From the NCBI GenBank assembly GCA_902801485.1, contig CADCIP010000030.1:1-60061 (forward strand): a stretch of 60,061 bases of DNA, written 5' to 3'. This document shows positions 7,747-16,716 of this stretch, one piece after another (the stretch's first letter is position 1; each line of letters starts with the position of its first letter). The notes under the pieces are model-generated. The model did not search any database. It saw nothing but the letters and a program-made list of their open reading frames with translations, and was not told where the DNA came from. The DNA comes from an uncultured Bacteroidales bacterium. Its GTDB lineage: Bacteria > Bacteroidota > Bacteroidia > Bacteroidales > Bacteroidaceae. The translations under genes and the position numbers were made by a program.

Positions 7747-8544
7747 TTAGAATGTGTATTTTACGGCCAAGGTGGGATTTACGAAGAAGGTACGTGTGCT
7801 GTTGTTGGTTCTCCATATAAAGTTGTTATTAATCTTAACCTCCGTACCAAGACTCAGTATATTGTTCTGTCTGCCTCTGCCGAACACGTTAAACCAGAAT
7901 TGTGGTTCTGTGTTCATCACGATTCCTTTCTTTTGGATACCGTTTTCATCAAATTCCGGTATGTATCCGTACCATAAGTCAGCGTAACCACAGAATGTGC
8001 ATAGCCCTTTGGCAAAGTTGATACGCCATACGGCTGTGGTCTGAAAACTGGGATGTGCATCGCAATTTCCGGCTTTAAAGTACTGTTTATACAGGGCTTG
8101 GAAGCTGAAAGTCTTGTTATAATCGTTGCTATGCCAATTCCAGACAGGGCCGAACAGTATGCTCTGCTGGTAAGATTTGAAGTTGTTCAGTCCGCCATCA
8201 TACTCTATGTGGGCACTGAAATTGCTGTTGGTATTTTTTACTTTGGCAAAGGTGAAGTCTCGACTCATCTCCCAATATGCAGAAATGGGCCCCTGATAAT
8301 CTAACGGGTTCAACTGAATCTGCTGGTAATCTTTATTCCCTCTGTAGTCCATATCTATGAAAATGAAAGTGGAGCCTAATTTGTCGGCCTTGAAGAACTC
8401 TGCTGTAACGGTGAATAATTGTCTGTTCGCTTCTGACTCGGGGTTCATGTGACGACCCAAATCGTAGTGAAACTGTAAATTAAACTGTGCGCTGGCAGTC
8501 ATCACAAAACAAATCAATGCTGAGAATGATAAAAATCTTTTCAT
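7747..8544 (-). CDS. DUF5020-family outer membrane beta-barrel protein
   Basis: The 265-residue protein begins with a clear signal peptide (MKRFLSFSALICFVMTASA) at the ATG at 8544; an upstream GTG at 8577 is ignored. The mature part is rich in alternating aromatic/polar strands (FNLQFHYDLGR, STFIFIDMDYRG, FGPVWNWHSNDY) and ends in Phe (VKYTF), the pattern of a small outer-membrane barrel. It resembles DUF5020, a Bacteroidetes family that I associate loosely with Tsx-like nucleoside channels. Function is unproven. A plausible -7 box lies 109 bp upstream. Confidence 0.75.
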   Translation of the reverse strand: MKRFLSFSALICFVMTASAQFNLQFHYDLGRHMNPESEANRQLFTVTAEFFKADKLGSTFIFIDMDYRGNKDYQQIQLNPLDYQGPISAYWEMSRDFTFAKVKNTNSNFSAHIEYDGGLNNFKSYQQSILFGPVWNWHSNDYNKTFSFQALYKQYFKAGNCDAHPSFQTTAVWRINFAKGLCTFCGYADLWYGYIPEFDENGIQKKGIVMNTEPQFWFNVFGRGRQNNILSLGTEVKINNNFIWRTNNSTRTFFVNPTLAVKYTF

Positions 8545-8652
8545 AAATAGAATTTTATTGGTGGTATTGTAGTTCACGTTATTGAGTTGTAAAATTCCGC
8601 TTAAAAAATTGCTTTATAGCTTGCTTATTGCGTTATATCTGTTTATTCGGTG

Positions 8653-8691
8653 CAAATGTATGGCTTTTTTCTGAAAATTGCTGTAACTTTG
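8653..8691. promoter_or_regulatory. Divergent -7 elements for DUF5020 and symporter genes
   Basis: TACATTTG reads on the minus strand at 8660-8653 (for the DUF5020 gene) and TAACTTTG on the plus strand at 8684-8691 (for the symporter). They are only 23 bp apart, so the two promoters probably compete for polymerase. Neither has a clear -33 element. Confidence 0.5.
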
Positions 8692-8716
8692 CAGGTAAAT
8701 TTTGGATAACAAACAA

Positions 8717-9562
8717 ATGAAAAGTATTTTAATTGTGCTTCCTATCCTCACACTGCTGATGTTCTGCTTAGGACTAACATTGGAAGCAAAGGATTTTCTT
8801 TTGGTGATAAAAAGAGGAAAGGCTGTTGCAGGCGGTCTTTTCGGTCAACTCATTATGCCATTGGTGGCATGGGTAGTTGCGCAGGCCATACACCTTGATC
8901 CTGTCTTTACCATTGGTCTGGTATTGATAGCTTGTTGTCCGGGTGGCAGTTCAAGTAATATCTTTAGTATGCTGGCAAAAGGCGATGTGGCACTTTCCGT
9001 CTCGCTGACTGCGATGAGCAGCATCATTACACTCTTCACCCTTCCGTTGATTATGCAGATGGCTACCTGTGCGGTAGGGCAGCAAATAGGCATTAAACTG
9101 CCCATCATGAATCTTCTGATGCAGAACCTTGTTACTATGTTATTGCCCATACTTATCGGCATTGGAATAAGGTATTATAAGCCTAAGTTGGCTGCACGAA
9201 TAGCCCATGTACTTTCCAAGTTCGCTTTTCCTGCACTGATGTTGCTGGCAGGCATCTTCTTTGTGCAGCATAAAGAGACCATCACAAGTAATTTTGGTGT
9301 GCTGGGTTTTGCTGTTACATTGCTGCTGTTGGTGGCTGTTTCCTTTGCTGCAGTATTGAGTTTCCTGATTGGATTAAAAACGGCAGAACGCCGTACCATT
9401 ATCATAGAGGTTGGCATGCAGAATGCAGCACAAGCCATTGCTATTGCCTCCAGTCCCTTTGTCTTCAACGACGGCAGGTTTGCCATTCCTGCTATCCTGT
9501 ATGCGCTGATGATGAATGTGGTGCTGCTTACGTACGTGGGATGGCTGAAAGTGAAGAAGTGA
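8717..9562 (+). CDS. Bile acid:sodium symporter (BASS) family transporter
   Basis: A 281-residue inner-membrane protein with about nine hydrophobic helices. It carries the SBF-family signature ACCPGGSSSNIFSMLAKGDVAL in helix 4 and the second crossover region EVGMQNAAQAIAIASS, which bind Na+ in the BASS fold. The substrate may be an organic anion such as pantoate, pyruvate or a bile acid and cannot be told from sequence. The ATG at 8717 is preferred over an in-frame TTG at 8702. Genes on both sides are unrelated. Confidence 0.88.
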   Translation: MKSILIVLPILTLLMFCLGLTLEAKDFLLVIKRGKAVAGGLFGQLIMPLVAWVVAQAIHLDPVFTIGLVLIACCPGGSSSNIFSMLAKGDVALSVSLTAMSSIITLFTLPLIMQMATCAVGQQIGIKLPIMNLLMQNLVTMLLPILIGIGIRYYKPKLAARIAHVLSKFAFPALMLLAGIFFVQHKETITSNFGVLGFAVTLLLLVAVSFAAVLSFLIGLKTAERRTIIIEVGMQNAAQAIAIASSPFVFNDGRFAIPAILYALMMNVVLLTYVGWLKVKK

Positions 9563-9564
9563 AG

Positions 9565-9640
9565 ACCCACCCCCAACCCCTCCCTCTAAGGAAGGTAGAA
9601 GTGAGGAGTGAAGAATGAAAAATTGAAAAATATAGGTTTG
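9565..9640. repeat. Dispersed simple-repeat and GC-rich element, intergenic
   Basis: After the symporter stop, a C-rich element (acccaccccc aacccctccc followed by taaggaagg) is joined to a purine-rich run (GTGAGGAGTGAAGAATGAAAAATTGAAAAAT). Both halves match repeat types that occur inside genes elsewhere in the window (C-rich palindromes at 12125, 40057 and 46265; a TTCTTCATTCTTCAC run at 21332). Confidence 0.6.
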
Positions 9641-9668
9641 ATAAAGTTTAAGGTTTATAGTTTAGGGT

Positions 9669-11324
9669 ATGAGAAAGACAATATTATATATAATAGTGTC
9701 ATCTTCTATGCTGGCACAGGCACAGACAATAACAGAGGGAGAAGCAATGGTTGGCGGCGGATATGGCGAAACGCCTGCTTATGAATCCGGTGTCAGCCTG
9801 ATGATTAACACAGGCAAGTTCACCGTAAAGCCTTACTGGAATATCGTTGGTAAAAGACCATACAATGCCACAGAACTCAATAGCCTGGATTTCATCTATT
9901 CGGGTTCCGGAAACCATTACACGATGGAAGAGGAGTTGGAAAAAGAAATAACCAGTATGAATTATGGTGCTGATATACAATACAGCCTGAACCACCGTAA
10001 CCTTTTTCAGATTGGTATAGATGGTGTTTATACAGAGAGGATGATTAATGGCAATCGTATGGAGTATCTATATGATGCCAACGGTTCAATAAGGTCGAGT
10101 GTAAAGTCTGTCTTACGAACACCGAGACTTGACAGAAACGAAGTGAATGTGCAGGCTTCTTATCTGCATAAAACCAACCGGAAAGGGGAGAGCTTGATGT
10201 TGAAGTATAATTACAGTTTGGATAAGGACAATGAAAACACTTTGCAGGAACTGACGGAAACAACAGGTTTCGGACCTGACATGTACCGACAGAATCTTAT
10301 TACCTCTGATATAAAGATACAAAGGCACGAGGTGTTGCTCGACTGGAAACGTCCTCTTGTGGAAGGACATCTGCTGAATGCGGGTGTTAAGTATAGCAAT
10401 AATTTCATTCATACGTATGACGGGCAATGGCTGGACGAATCAGAATACAACAACAGCGAATTTCTTCATCGTACGCAAACGGCTGGCATCTTTGCAGGTT
10501 ATAGTCTCAAGACAAAGGCTATTGAGGCAAATGCCCGTGTGGAGTATGACTATACCCGTATGAACGGGAAAAACCTTCATGATGTTATTCCACAAGCCCG
10601 TTTTGCCTACCACATAAATCCCAGTAATACACTCTCGGCCAGCTATGCAATGCTCATTATCCGTCCCTCTTTACACTATCTTTATAATAATAGGGTAATA
10701 GGGCCGTACACCTTGGATTATGGTAACGAGAACCTGGAAGGTGCTCACATCAATAGAATAGTATTGGCATACGAGCTGAAAACCAGGAAAGTTGACTTCA
10801 CCACTTCACTTTCTCACATTAATGTTACTGATGGATTCAATGCTATCTGGATGGTAAAGGAGAATGTTCGTGTTTCCACTTGGGGTAACGAGGGTGTGCG
10901 TAAGGCAGTTGAACTTACTCCAGAGGTACTTTGGCGTGCGGCAGAAAGAACCAAGTTGAGGGGAGCATTAAGTGTTTTATGGGACGAACGCATTGCCTAT
11001 CCTATAGATCTTTTTAATCCCAATTGGGGTATTACAGGACGTTTGGGGTGGGAGCAGCAACTGCCTTATGAAATAAAGTTTGGTGTTCAAGCTATGGTTT
11101 CCAAAGGTAAGACGGTGGATGTGTATTCTCATGAAGGTCTGAACTATTCTTTCGGTACTAATCTGGAACGTTCTTTCCTGAATGATAAACTGACGGTCAG
11201 TCTGGCTTACGAATACAAAAAACTTCCCGTGTTAGAACTCACTCAGGGAGCCTATACGGGAAGTATTTACAGACGTCACCACAATCCCAATACTGTCAGG
11301 GTTGCGCTAAACTACAAGTTTTAA
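9669..11324 (+). CDS. Outer membrane beta-barrel protein, TonB-receptor-like without plug
   Basis: The 551-residue protein has a signal peptide (MRKTILYIIVSSSMLAQAQ) and then goes almost directly into strands of a large barrel (YSLNHRNLFQIGIDGVYTER, LSASYAMLIIRPSLHYLYN). It resembles the C-terminal barrel of the Bacteroidetes outer-membrane barrel family (OMP_b-brl_3 type), whose members usually have 750-900 residues with an N-terminal carboxypeptidase-like domain and a plug. Both are missing, yet signal peptide and barrel are in one clean frame, so it is either a deletion derivative or a naturally short barrel. It ends in Phe (LNYKF), as barrels do. It is convergent with the GH31 gene 3 bp away. 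Confidence 0.7.
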   Translation: MRKTILYIIVSSSMLAQAQTITEGEAMVGGGYGETPAYESGVSLMINTGKFTVKPYWNIVGKRPYNATELNSLDFIYSGSGNHYTMEEELEKEITSMNYGADIQYSLNHRNLFQIGIDGVYTERMINGNRMEYLYDANGSIRSSVKSVLRTPRLDRNEVNVQASYLHKTNRKGESLMLKYNYSLDKDNENTLQELTETTGFGPDMYRQNLITSDIKIQRHEVLLDWKRPLVEGHLLNAGVKYSNNFIHTYDGQWLDESEYNNSEFLHRTQTAGIFAGYSLKTKAIEANARVEYDYTRMNGKNLHDVIPQARFAYHINPSNTLSASYAMLIIRPSLHYLYNNRVIGPYTLDYGNENLEGAHINRIVLAYELKTRKVDFTTSLSHINVTDGFNAIWMVKENVRVSTWGNEGVRKAVELTPEVLWRAAERTKLRGALSVLWDERIAYPIDLFNPNWGITGRLGWEQQLPYEIKFGVQAMVSKGKTVDVYSHEGLNYSFGTNLERSFLNDKLTVSLAYEYKKLPVLELTQGAYTGSIYRRHHNPNTVRVALNYKF

Positions 11325-11327
11325 AGC

Positions 11328-14312
11328 TTAGGGCTTCTTTATCATCATGGTCTTCAAGCGCAGTATGCCGTTGTACTCATTGTCGTAGTACTCTATGCGT
11401 ATGTTGTGCTTCTGACCTTTGGCTGTATTAATAGTGGCCAGGCGCGATGTCTCTGCGTGGTCACCCCAATCAGAGCATAGTTCCTTGCCGTCAATAATTA
11501 GTCTGTATGCATCGTCACCTGTGATAGAGAAGACCATCTCGCCATTTTCTGGTGCGGTAAGCTCGCTTTCCAGAATCATACTCCATCCGTCAGGATTCAC
11601 ACCTTCTCGCGGACTCTGGCTCTCAAACATATCAATCTTTTCCATTTGAGCAGTTGCTACTACATTGCCGCTGAGAGTCTTATTGTTGAAATATTTGACA
11701 CTGAATCCTGTCTTTCCGTTTGCCTTAAAAGCCTCAGCAGGTACATCTGTCAATGCGCTCTTCAGGTTCAGTAGCTTCTCTGCACGAAGGTAGTTATCGC
11801 CTATGCCCATCTGCTCCATCAGTACCTTGTTGATGTTGTTGTATTTTTGGAAGAAAGAAGCCAATGCCTCTTCTTGATTTTCAGGATGATATGATAGGCG
11901 TAATGGTGTTGCTTCCAAGTAGCCGAAGTCGGCAGTATAAACCATTCCTCCATCGTGTTGTTTATAGTCGTGAACTACAGTCTGAATACGACGGAACTGA
12001 GCTTTTGTTCCTGCCACCAAAGCATATTCCTGAGGCATTTCTATCTCTACGGTTGTGCCAGCTGAGCAATTCAGTTTACCTAAGTCGATGGTAGCCTCCA
12101 GATTCATACCGTCGTAGGTAATAGCCCCTCTCCCCGCTCCCCCAAAGGGGAGGGCTGTTCCATTAACTTTAACACTGATTGGGGCCTTCTGGCAAGGCAG
12201 AGCCACATAGTACTGACGCTGGGCAGGCATATCTTTATACTGGCCCTTTCGTGCGCCGATAGTCACACTCAACTTATTGCCGTTGCGAGTGTATGAGAGG
12301 GGAGTGGTAGCATATTCCTTGACATAATTCTTGTCTTCTCCATTATCTTCGTAGAGTAGGAACTCGCCTTTGTCTGCACCTGGGAATACACGAACTGTTA
12401 CGGCTTGGTCTGTGCCTGAGAGGTTCTTCACCTTACCGTAATAGGGCAGAATGCTTCCAGCCTTTACGTAAACGGGATATTCGTCCATAGTGAATAGGCG
12501 TTCATAGGTCTTGCCGCCTTGTAGCATCTCACCTGTCTCGTACTCCAACCATTGGCCTTCTGGTAGCCAGAGATTAACAGTAGCGTAGCCGTTTTCCTTA
12601 TTAATCTCTTTTGTAACAGGTACAATCAGCATATTATCGCCAAACATATATTCCTCCTTATACTCGTAAGCTTCCTTAGCATCAGGGCTATCATAGTAGA
12701 GGGGACGGCAGAGCGAGATGCCTGTCTCGTAAGTCTTCCGAGCCATAGTATATATATAAGGTATGAGGGTATAGCGTCCGTTGATGACGTTGTCAAGTCG
12801 TTGCTGTGTTGCCTGGTCGAAAGACCAAGGCTCCTTGTTCAGGCTGGGGTCTTTGGCGCTGTGGCTACGAAGGATAGGCAGGTATTGTCCCATCTGCATA
12901 GCACGGGTATAGAGTTCAGGATCGACACCCATACCGTATCTCCTGACCTGATGTCCGCCTATATCATGACTCCAGTAACCATAGAGCACATTAGAAGCGG
13001 TACTGTTGAAGTAAGGCAGGAAACTGAGGCTCTCCCATGTGGCATACGAATCGCCAGAGAAGCCGATCTGATAGCGGTGGTTACCCAGACCGCCCCAACG
13101 GTGATAGAGCAGGGGACGCTTCGTTCCGTTCAGTTCCATGTCTGAGAACCAGATATAGTTACACCAGAAGACATTGTCTAAGTCCTTGATTGTTCGATCC
13201 TTCTCCCATTGTTGCCAGTCGAGCCACCAGAAGTCAACACCTTCATCAACATACTGATGCAGATAGGTATCGAAGAGTGCCTTCACGTATTTCTTGTCTG
13301 AACCCCTCCACTCGTAGGTCTTGCCGTCGTTCTTACCGAAACGCTGCATAAACTCGTTGTACTTCTTCTCGTAGGGACGTACACCATCTGCAGGATGGAG
13401 GTTCATGGTGGTCTTCACACCTTGTTCGTCGAGGTAGGCAAGAAGTTTCCTATAGTCGGGGAAGATGTTTTCGTTCCAGTCCCAACCTGTCCAGCCGCCG
13501 CCTGTTTCCTCGGTGTTAGGATGCCAGTCCATGTCGATGACCAGCACATCAAGGGGCAGGCTCAGACGATGGAAGTTATCGATGAGGTCATGTAGATCCT
13601 TGTCGCTGTAGGTCCAGTAGCGGCTCCACCAGTAACCGAAAGTATAGCGTGGAGGCAGAGGCACTTTGCCTGCAAACTTGGTGTAGGAGAGAAGAGCACT
13701 CTTGTAGTCGTGTCCGTATGCCATGAAGTACCAGTCCTGAGCCCCCTCGGCACTCTTGCGTTCTGTTACCCAGTCCCAGTCCTTGGCTCCGTCAAAGAGC
13801 AGACTCTTGCTGTCGTCTATCAAGCTCCAACCGTCTGTGGCCAAAATGCCGTCCTCTATGGGCATCTCGTGTTTGGGATTGCTGTATTGGAACTCCGATC
13901 CATCGTAGCCGTCCAGTGTACGGTAGGTTCCTTTCAGGTTGCCCTTCTGTTGCATGCCCGGTTTCCATACGAATGGGGTAGAGATAGCCTTGCTGCTGCT
14001 GATGGTCAGATTCTCGGCGCTCAGGGGCGAAGTACCTTTCTTATATACCAGCTTCAGCTTGCTGGTACTGATGGTTACTTGCTTGGCGTTGTCCTTGATG
14101 GTGTAGAGCACATCGGGATACTCACGGATAACAGCCATAAAGCTCTTGTTGTCAACAAACTTGCCGTCAGGAGCATACTCCAGACGCAAGGTTCCTTCGT
14201 CAATCAATGTGAAGCGTACGTTGGCATCTTTATATACCACGTTTGCTAATGCAGCTGAACTGTATGAACAAAGTATCATGCTGCAGATAATGGATTTAAT
14301 CAAATTTTTCAT
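11328..14312 (-). CDS. Secreted GH31 family alpha-glycosidase with C-terminal PA14-like domain
   Basis: GH31 retaining enzymes act as alpha-glucosidases or alpha-xylosidases. The 994-residue protein has a signal peptide, an N-terminal beta-sandwich (about 30-215), the TIM barrel (about 220-590) with DVLVIDMDWH, nucleophile candidate Asp365 in FWWLDWQQW and acid/base candidate Asp421 in GFSGDSYATWE, then C-terminal beta domains. Residues about 850-994 form a PA14-like carbohydrate-binding module (GFSVKYFNNKTLSGNVV, FSITGDDAYRLIIDGKEL). A C-rich palindromic repeat is inserted in frame at residues 720-730 (ALPFGGAGRGA). It follows a truncated efflux-adaptor gene by 40 bp and probably uses that gene's promoter. 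Confidence 0.9.
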   Translation of the reverse strand: MKNLIKSIICSMILCSYSSAALANVVYKDANVRFTLIDEGTLRLEYAPDGKFVDNKSFMAVIREYPDVLYTIKDNAKQVTISTSKLKLVYKKGTSPLSAENLTISSSKAISTPFVWKPGMQQKGNLKGTYRTLDGYDGSEFQYSNPKHEMPIEDGILATDGWSLIDDSKSLLFDGAKDWDWVTERKSAEGAQDWYFMAYGHDYKSALLSYTKFAGKVPLPPRYTFGYWWSRYWTYSDKDLHDLIDNFHRLSLPLDVLVIDMDWHPNTEETGGGWTGWDWNENIFPDYRKLLAYLDEQGVKTTMNLHPADGVRPYEKKYNEFMQRFGKNDGKTYEWRGSDKKYVKALFDTYLHQYVDEGVDFWWLDWQQWEKDRTIKDLDNVFWCNYIWFSDMELNGTKRPLLYHRWGGLGNHRYQIGFSGDSYATWESLSFLPYFNSTASNVLYGYWSHDIGGHQVRRYGMGVDPELYTRAMQMGQYLPILRSHSAKDPSLNKEPWSFDQATQQRLDNVINGRYTLIPYIYTMARKTYETGISLCRPLYYDSPDAKEAYEYKEEYMFGDNMLIVPVTKEINKENGYATVNLWLPEGQWLEYETGEMLQGGKTYERLFTMDEYPVYVKAGSILPYYGKVKNLSGTDQAVTVRVFPGADKGEFLLYEDNGEDKNYVKEYATTPLSYTRNGNKLSVTIGARKGQYKDMPAQRQYYVALPCQKAPISVKVNGTALPFGGAGRGAITYDGMNLEATIDLGKLNCSAGTTVEIEMPQEYALVAGTKAQFRRIQTVVHDYKQHDGGMVYTADFGYLEATPLRLSYHPENQEEALASFFQKYNNINKVLMEQMGIGDNYLRAEKLLNLKSALTDVPAEAFKANGKTGFSVKYFNNKTLSGNVVATAQMEKIDMFESQSPREGVNPDGWSMILESELTAPENGEMVFSITGDDAYRLIIDGKELCSDWGDHAETSRLATINTAKGQKHNIRIEYYDNEYNGILRLKTMMIKKP
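12125..12155. repeat. C-rich palindromic repeat inside the GH31 gene
   Basis: The stretch contains a run of C-rich sequence followed by CCCAAAGGGGAGGG and encodes ALPFGGAGRG on the minus strand. It resembles the elements at 40057-40091 and 46265-46298. Its length keeps the reading frame open. Confidence 0.6.
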
Positions 14313-14352
14313 TGGTGTTATTATTGGTTATTGTTAGTTTTATTTCATTCAT

Positions 14353-14895
14353 TTATAGTCCTATGGTACGTAGTAGTTCTGCTGCAGCAGTTGTCAAACC
14401 TGCTTTGGCTTCGGCACATATTTCTTCCCATTCGCGGTTCGAAAGCATTCCTGTCTGGTGCAAGGTTTCTTTTCTCCGACGGTTGGCTGCAGCAAGATCA
14501 GAAGCGCTGCGACTCTCAAGGTAAGTCTTAACAGCCTCCATATAATCGGAAGAACTGACTTCGAAGAGAACCTGACCACGATGCACTGGGTCGCCCAGTC
14601 GGACAAACGAGCGAACAACACGTCCTCCGAAAGGTAGGCCAATATCAGCTATATTGCCCGACTTTGCCCCTACTGAGGCTGTGGTCCGGAACTGAATGTC
14701 CAATGTTTCTGACTTAACGACTTCCAGTTTCAGTTTCTTCGCAATTTGGGATTCTGGTACTATTTCAACGCCATCCTTGTTTGACCGGAAGTCTGGCTCT
14801 GATGTATCCTTCTCCGGGTTATTTTGTGTGTTACATCCCATGAGTGTTGATGCAAGCAACATCAGCACAAATGATTTACATTTCATATATTTCAT
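14353..14895 (-). pseudogene. N-terminal fragment of an efflux RND/CusB-CzcB-type periplasmic adaptor
   Basis: The 180-residue product starts as a lipoprotein (LASTLMGC), continues with the adaptor sequence IVPESQIAKKLKLEVVKSE and a biotinyl-lipoyl-like segment (GNIADIGLPFGGRVVRSFV, LGDPVHRGQVLFEV), and then enters the helical hairpin (SDLAAANRRRKETLHQTG, SNREWEEICAEAKAG). It stops there. Full adaptors have 350-420 residues and need the second half to reach the pump. No remaining half, RND pump or outer-membrane channel lies nearby. The gene keeps an intact promoter at 14976-15005 and is followed by GH31 after 40 bp. It is probably a deletion remnant; a functional short protein is less likely. 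Confidence 0.75.
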
Positions 14896-14975
14896 TTATT
14901 CACTCTCGATTTTCCCCGTTGACTAAATTCTCTTCCGTAATGTTTTTTTTAATGTAGGTACACTTTTTGGGTGTG

Positions 14976-15005
14976 CAAAGATACAAAAAAATAAAGAAAA
15001 AGCAA
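14976..15005 (-). promoter_or_regulatory. Promoter of the adaptor-remnant/GH31 unit
   Basis: On the minus strand TTG (15005-15003) and TATCTTTG (14983-14976) are 19 bp apart. The leader to the ATG at 14895 is about 75 nt. Confidence 0.7.
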
Positions 15006-15116
15006 TAGAAACTATATTTTTTATTCAGATTGAATACTATAACAGTATCTGCAGGTCCAATCGATTCTTGGCAAATTTCTGTTCCTACATTAAGAAAGTG
15101 TTAAAAACATTATCCT

Positions 15117-15150
15117 TTTGCTTCTATAAGAAAACAATTTCCTAACTTTG
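15117..15150 (+). promoter_or_regulatory. Promoter of the metallophosphoesterase gene
   Basis: TTTG at 15117-15120 and TAACTTTG at 15143-15150 are 22 bp apart, slightly longer than usual. Confidence 0.6.
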
Positions 15151-15209
15151 CAAACGTAAATACTTGTATTATAATATCCTGCCCAACTGGGTAGAAAAAA
15201 ACATATACT

Positions 15210-16172
15210 ATGATTGATAGAAGGACATTCTTTAAACGTATGACTGCTGCTGGAGCATTGATTGCTACCTCGCAGTTACCTGTATTAGCTGACGATAATC
15301 CTGCGGTATTCCCCAAACGCGGAAGGTTCGAGAGGCTTTCCCTCAGCTATGCAACAGTGGAGATAGGAATAGAGAAACCCTTTTCTGTCTTACATCTTTC
15401 CGATACCCATCTTACCGCTGCCTACGATCATGAGAATGAGAAAAAGCAGCAGCTTCACAATAACCGGACCACAACATTTGGAGGCAGGCAGGAAGAAGCA
15501 CTAGGCGATGCTCTTGCATGGGCAAAGGAACATGTAGATTATGTGGTTCATACTGGTGATCTGATAGACTGGCAGAGCGAAGCAAACTTTGACTTGGTGA
15601 AGAAATATTTTGGCGATGGTGTCATCGGGTCTTTGGGTAATCATGAGTACAGTACAGACATGTGGCTCAGCGACCCAAAGGAAGAAAAGAACGAGAAATA
15701 TAAGAACAATACACGCGAAACAATCCAAAGCGTCTATCCCTTTAATACTACCTTATTCAGTCAAGTGGTAAATGGAGTCAATTTCGTTACACTAGACGAT
15801 GTTTACGGATACGTAACAAAAACTCAGGTAAAGCTGTTTAAGGCAGAAGTTGCCAAAGGGTTGCCTATTGTATTGTGTATGCATGTTCCTTTTCACACTG
15901 ATAACATCTGGCGTGCCACTTGTCGTTTTTGGAAAGACAAGGGAAAACTTACTTATCGTGAAGTGCCAGAACCAACCGGAGACTATAAACGTCAGCGCAA
16001 AGACCCGGTAACCCGCAAATTCATCAAGTACTTGAAGAGCGAGCCCCTCCTGCGTTGTATTTTGGCGGGGCACGAACATATCACCGTAGAAGATCAGTTC
16101 TCTCCCACTTGCCGGGAGTATCTGGTAGCAGGAAATTTCCTCTTTCACGGTAGAGAAATCCTGTTTGTTTGA
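15210..16172 (+). CDS. Tat-exported calcineurin-like metallophosphoesterase
   Basis: The 320-residue protein begins with a twin-arginine signal (DRRTFFKRMTAAGALIA), so it is probably folded with metals before export to the periplasm. It carries the metallophosphatase blocks in order: DTH (Asp65, His67), GDLID, GNHE and GHEH, the ligands of a two-metal centre that hydrolyses phosphoesters. The substrate is unknown. It has its own promoter; a likely metal-uptake gene pair follows after 141 bp. No lipid anchor is visible. Confidence 0.87.
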   Translation: MIDRRTFFKRMTAAGALIATSQLPVLADDNPAVFPKRGRFERLSLSYATVEIGIEKPFSVLHLSDTHLTAAYDHENEKKQQLHNNRTTTFGGRQEEALGDALAWAKEHVDYVVHTGDLIDWQSEANFDLVKKYFGDGVIGSLGNHEYSTDMWLSDPKEEKNEKYKNNTRETIQSVYPFNTTLFSQVVNGVNFVTLDDVYGYVTKTQVKLFKAEVAKGLPIVLCMHVPFHTDNIWRATCRFWKDKGKLTYREVPEPTGDYKRQRKDPVTRKFIKYLKSEPLLRCILAGHEHITVEDQFSPTCREYLVAGNFLFHGREILFV

Positions 16173-16301
16173 GTCTTCGAAAAATGATAACACCCAATAC
16201 GGATACCTAATTTATGTGATGTAAACGCAAAAGACTGGATTTTATTTTTTGTGGTTATTTTATTTTAACGTAAAAACGACTTTTATTTGCTCATTTCTTT
16301 T

Positions 16302-16309
16302 TACCTTTG
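16302..16309 (+). promoter_or_regulatory. -7 element of the Cys/His-rich protein and TonB receptor operon
   Basis: TACCTTTG matches the consensus. The only good start codon behind it is the GTG at 16314, so the message would have almost no leader. It also rules out an in-frame TTG at 16287. Confidence 0.55.
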
Positions 16310-16313
16310 TGGC

Positions 16314-16661
16314 GTGAAACAGGACACGAAACGACATATTGCTTCTTGGGTGTTATTGGCAATTTATTTGCCAATGCTTGTCTTTTCGTCTGTCCACGTC
16401 CATGAGGATAGTTATACGGCAAACGAGATTGAATGTACAGACTGCGTTCATCACAGTTGTCACGGTCATCTGATGCAAGACGCTGTCTGGGCACATGATT
16501 GTGTTCTTTGCCAGTTTCTGTCGTTGACTATGCTGACAGCCACTTTGGTTGCTGTCACGGTATATATTCAAGTATGTAGTAATAATAATGTATGGTATGC
16601 GAGTGGTAATTATGCCGCCTGCTGTGGCATTATTGTTACGCGGGGGCCTCCATTGTTCTGA
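16314..16661 (+). CDS. Small Cys/His-rich membrane protein (DUF2946-like)
   Basis: The 115-residue protein starts at a GTG directly after the -7 box. It has one N-terminal membrane segment (ASWVLLAIYLPMLVFSSV) and a lumenal part rich in metal-ligand residues (HVHE, CTDC, HHSCHGH, HDCVLCQF). A second hydrophobic segment follows, and it ends in RGPPLF. This resembles short DUF2946-like proteins that precede TonB receptors in Bacteroidetes and are suspected to bind or sense copper, zinc or iron compounds. Here a TonB receptor with a His-rich stretch follows 55 bp later. The metal is unknown. Confidence 0.6.
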   Translation: MKQDTKRHIASWVLLAIYLPMLVFSSVHVHEDSYTANEIECTDCVHHSCHGHLMQDAVWAHDCVLCQFLSLTMLTATLVAVTVYIQVCSNNNVWYASGNYAACCGIIVTRGPPLF

Positions 16662-16716
16662 TTCTTTCAGGCACTCTATACATTATTTATATTTACCTCA
16701 AATAATCAACAACAGA

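Larger units (their letters stand above)
14896..15209. other. Intergenic region between the adaptor remnant and the phosphoesterase
   Basis: These 314 bp hold two divergent promoters, 14976-15005 (minus) and 15117-15150 (plus), separated by about 110 bp of AT-rich DNA. No coding frame or RNA gene was recognised. Confidence 0.6.

Noticed and set aside
15181-15200. Possible terminator hairpin CCCA/TGGG before the phosphoesterase
   Set aside because: The stem is only 4 bp and lies between promoter and start codon of the gene.
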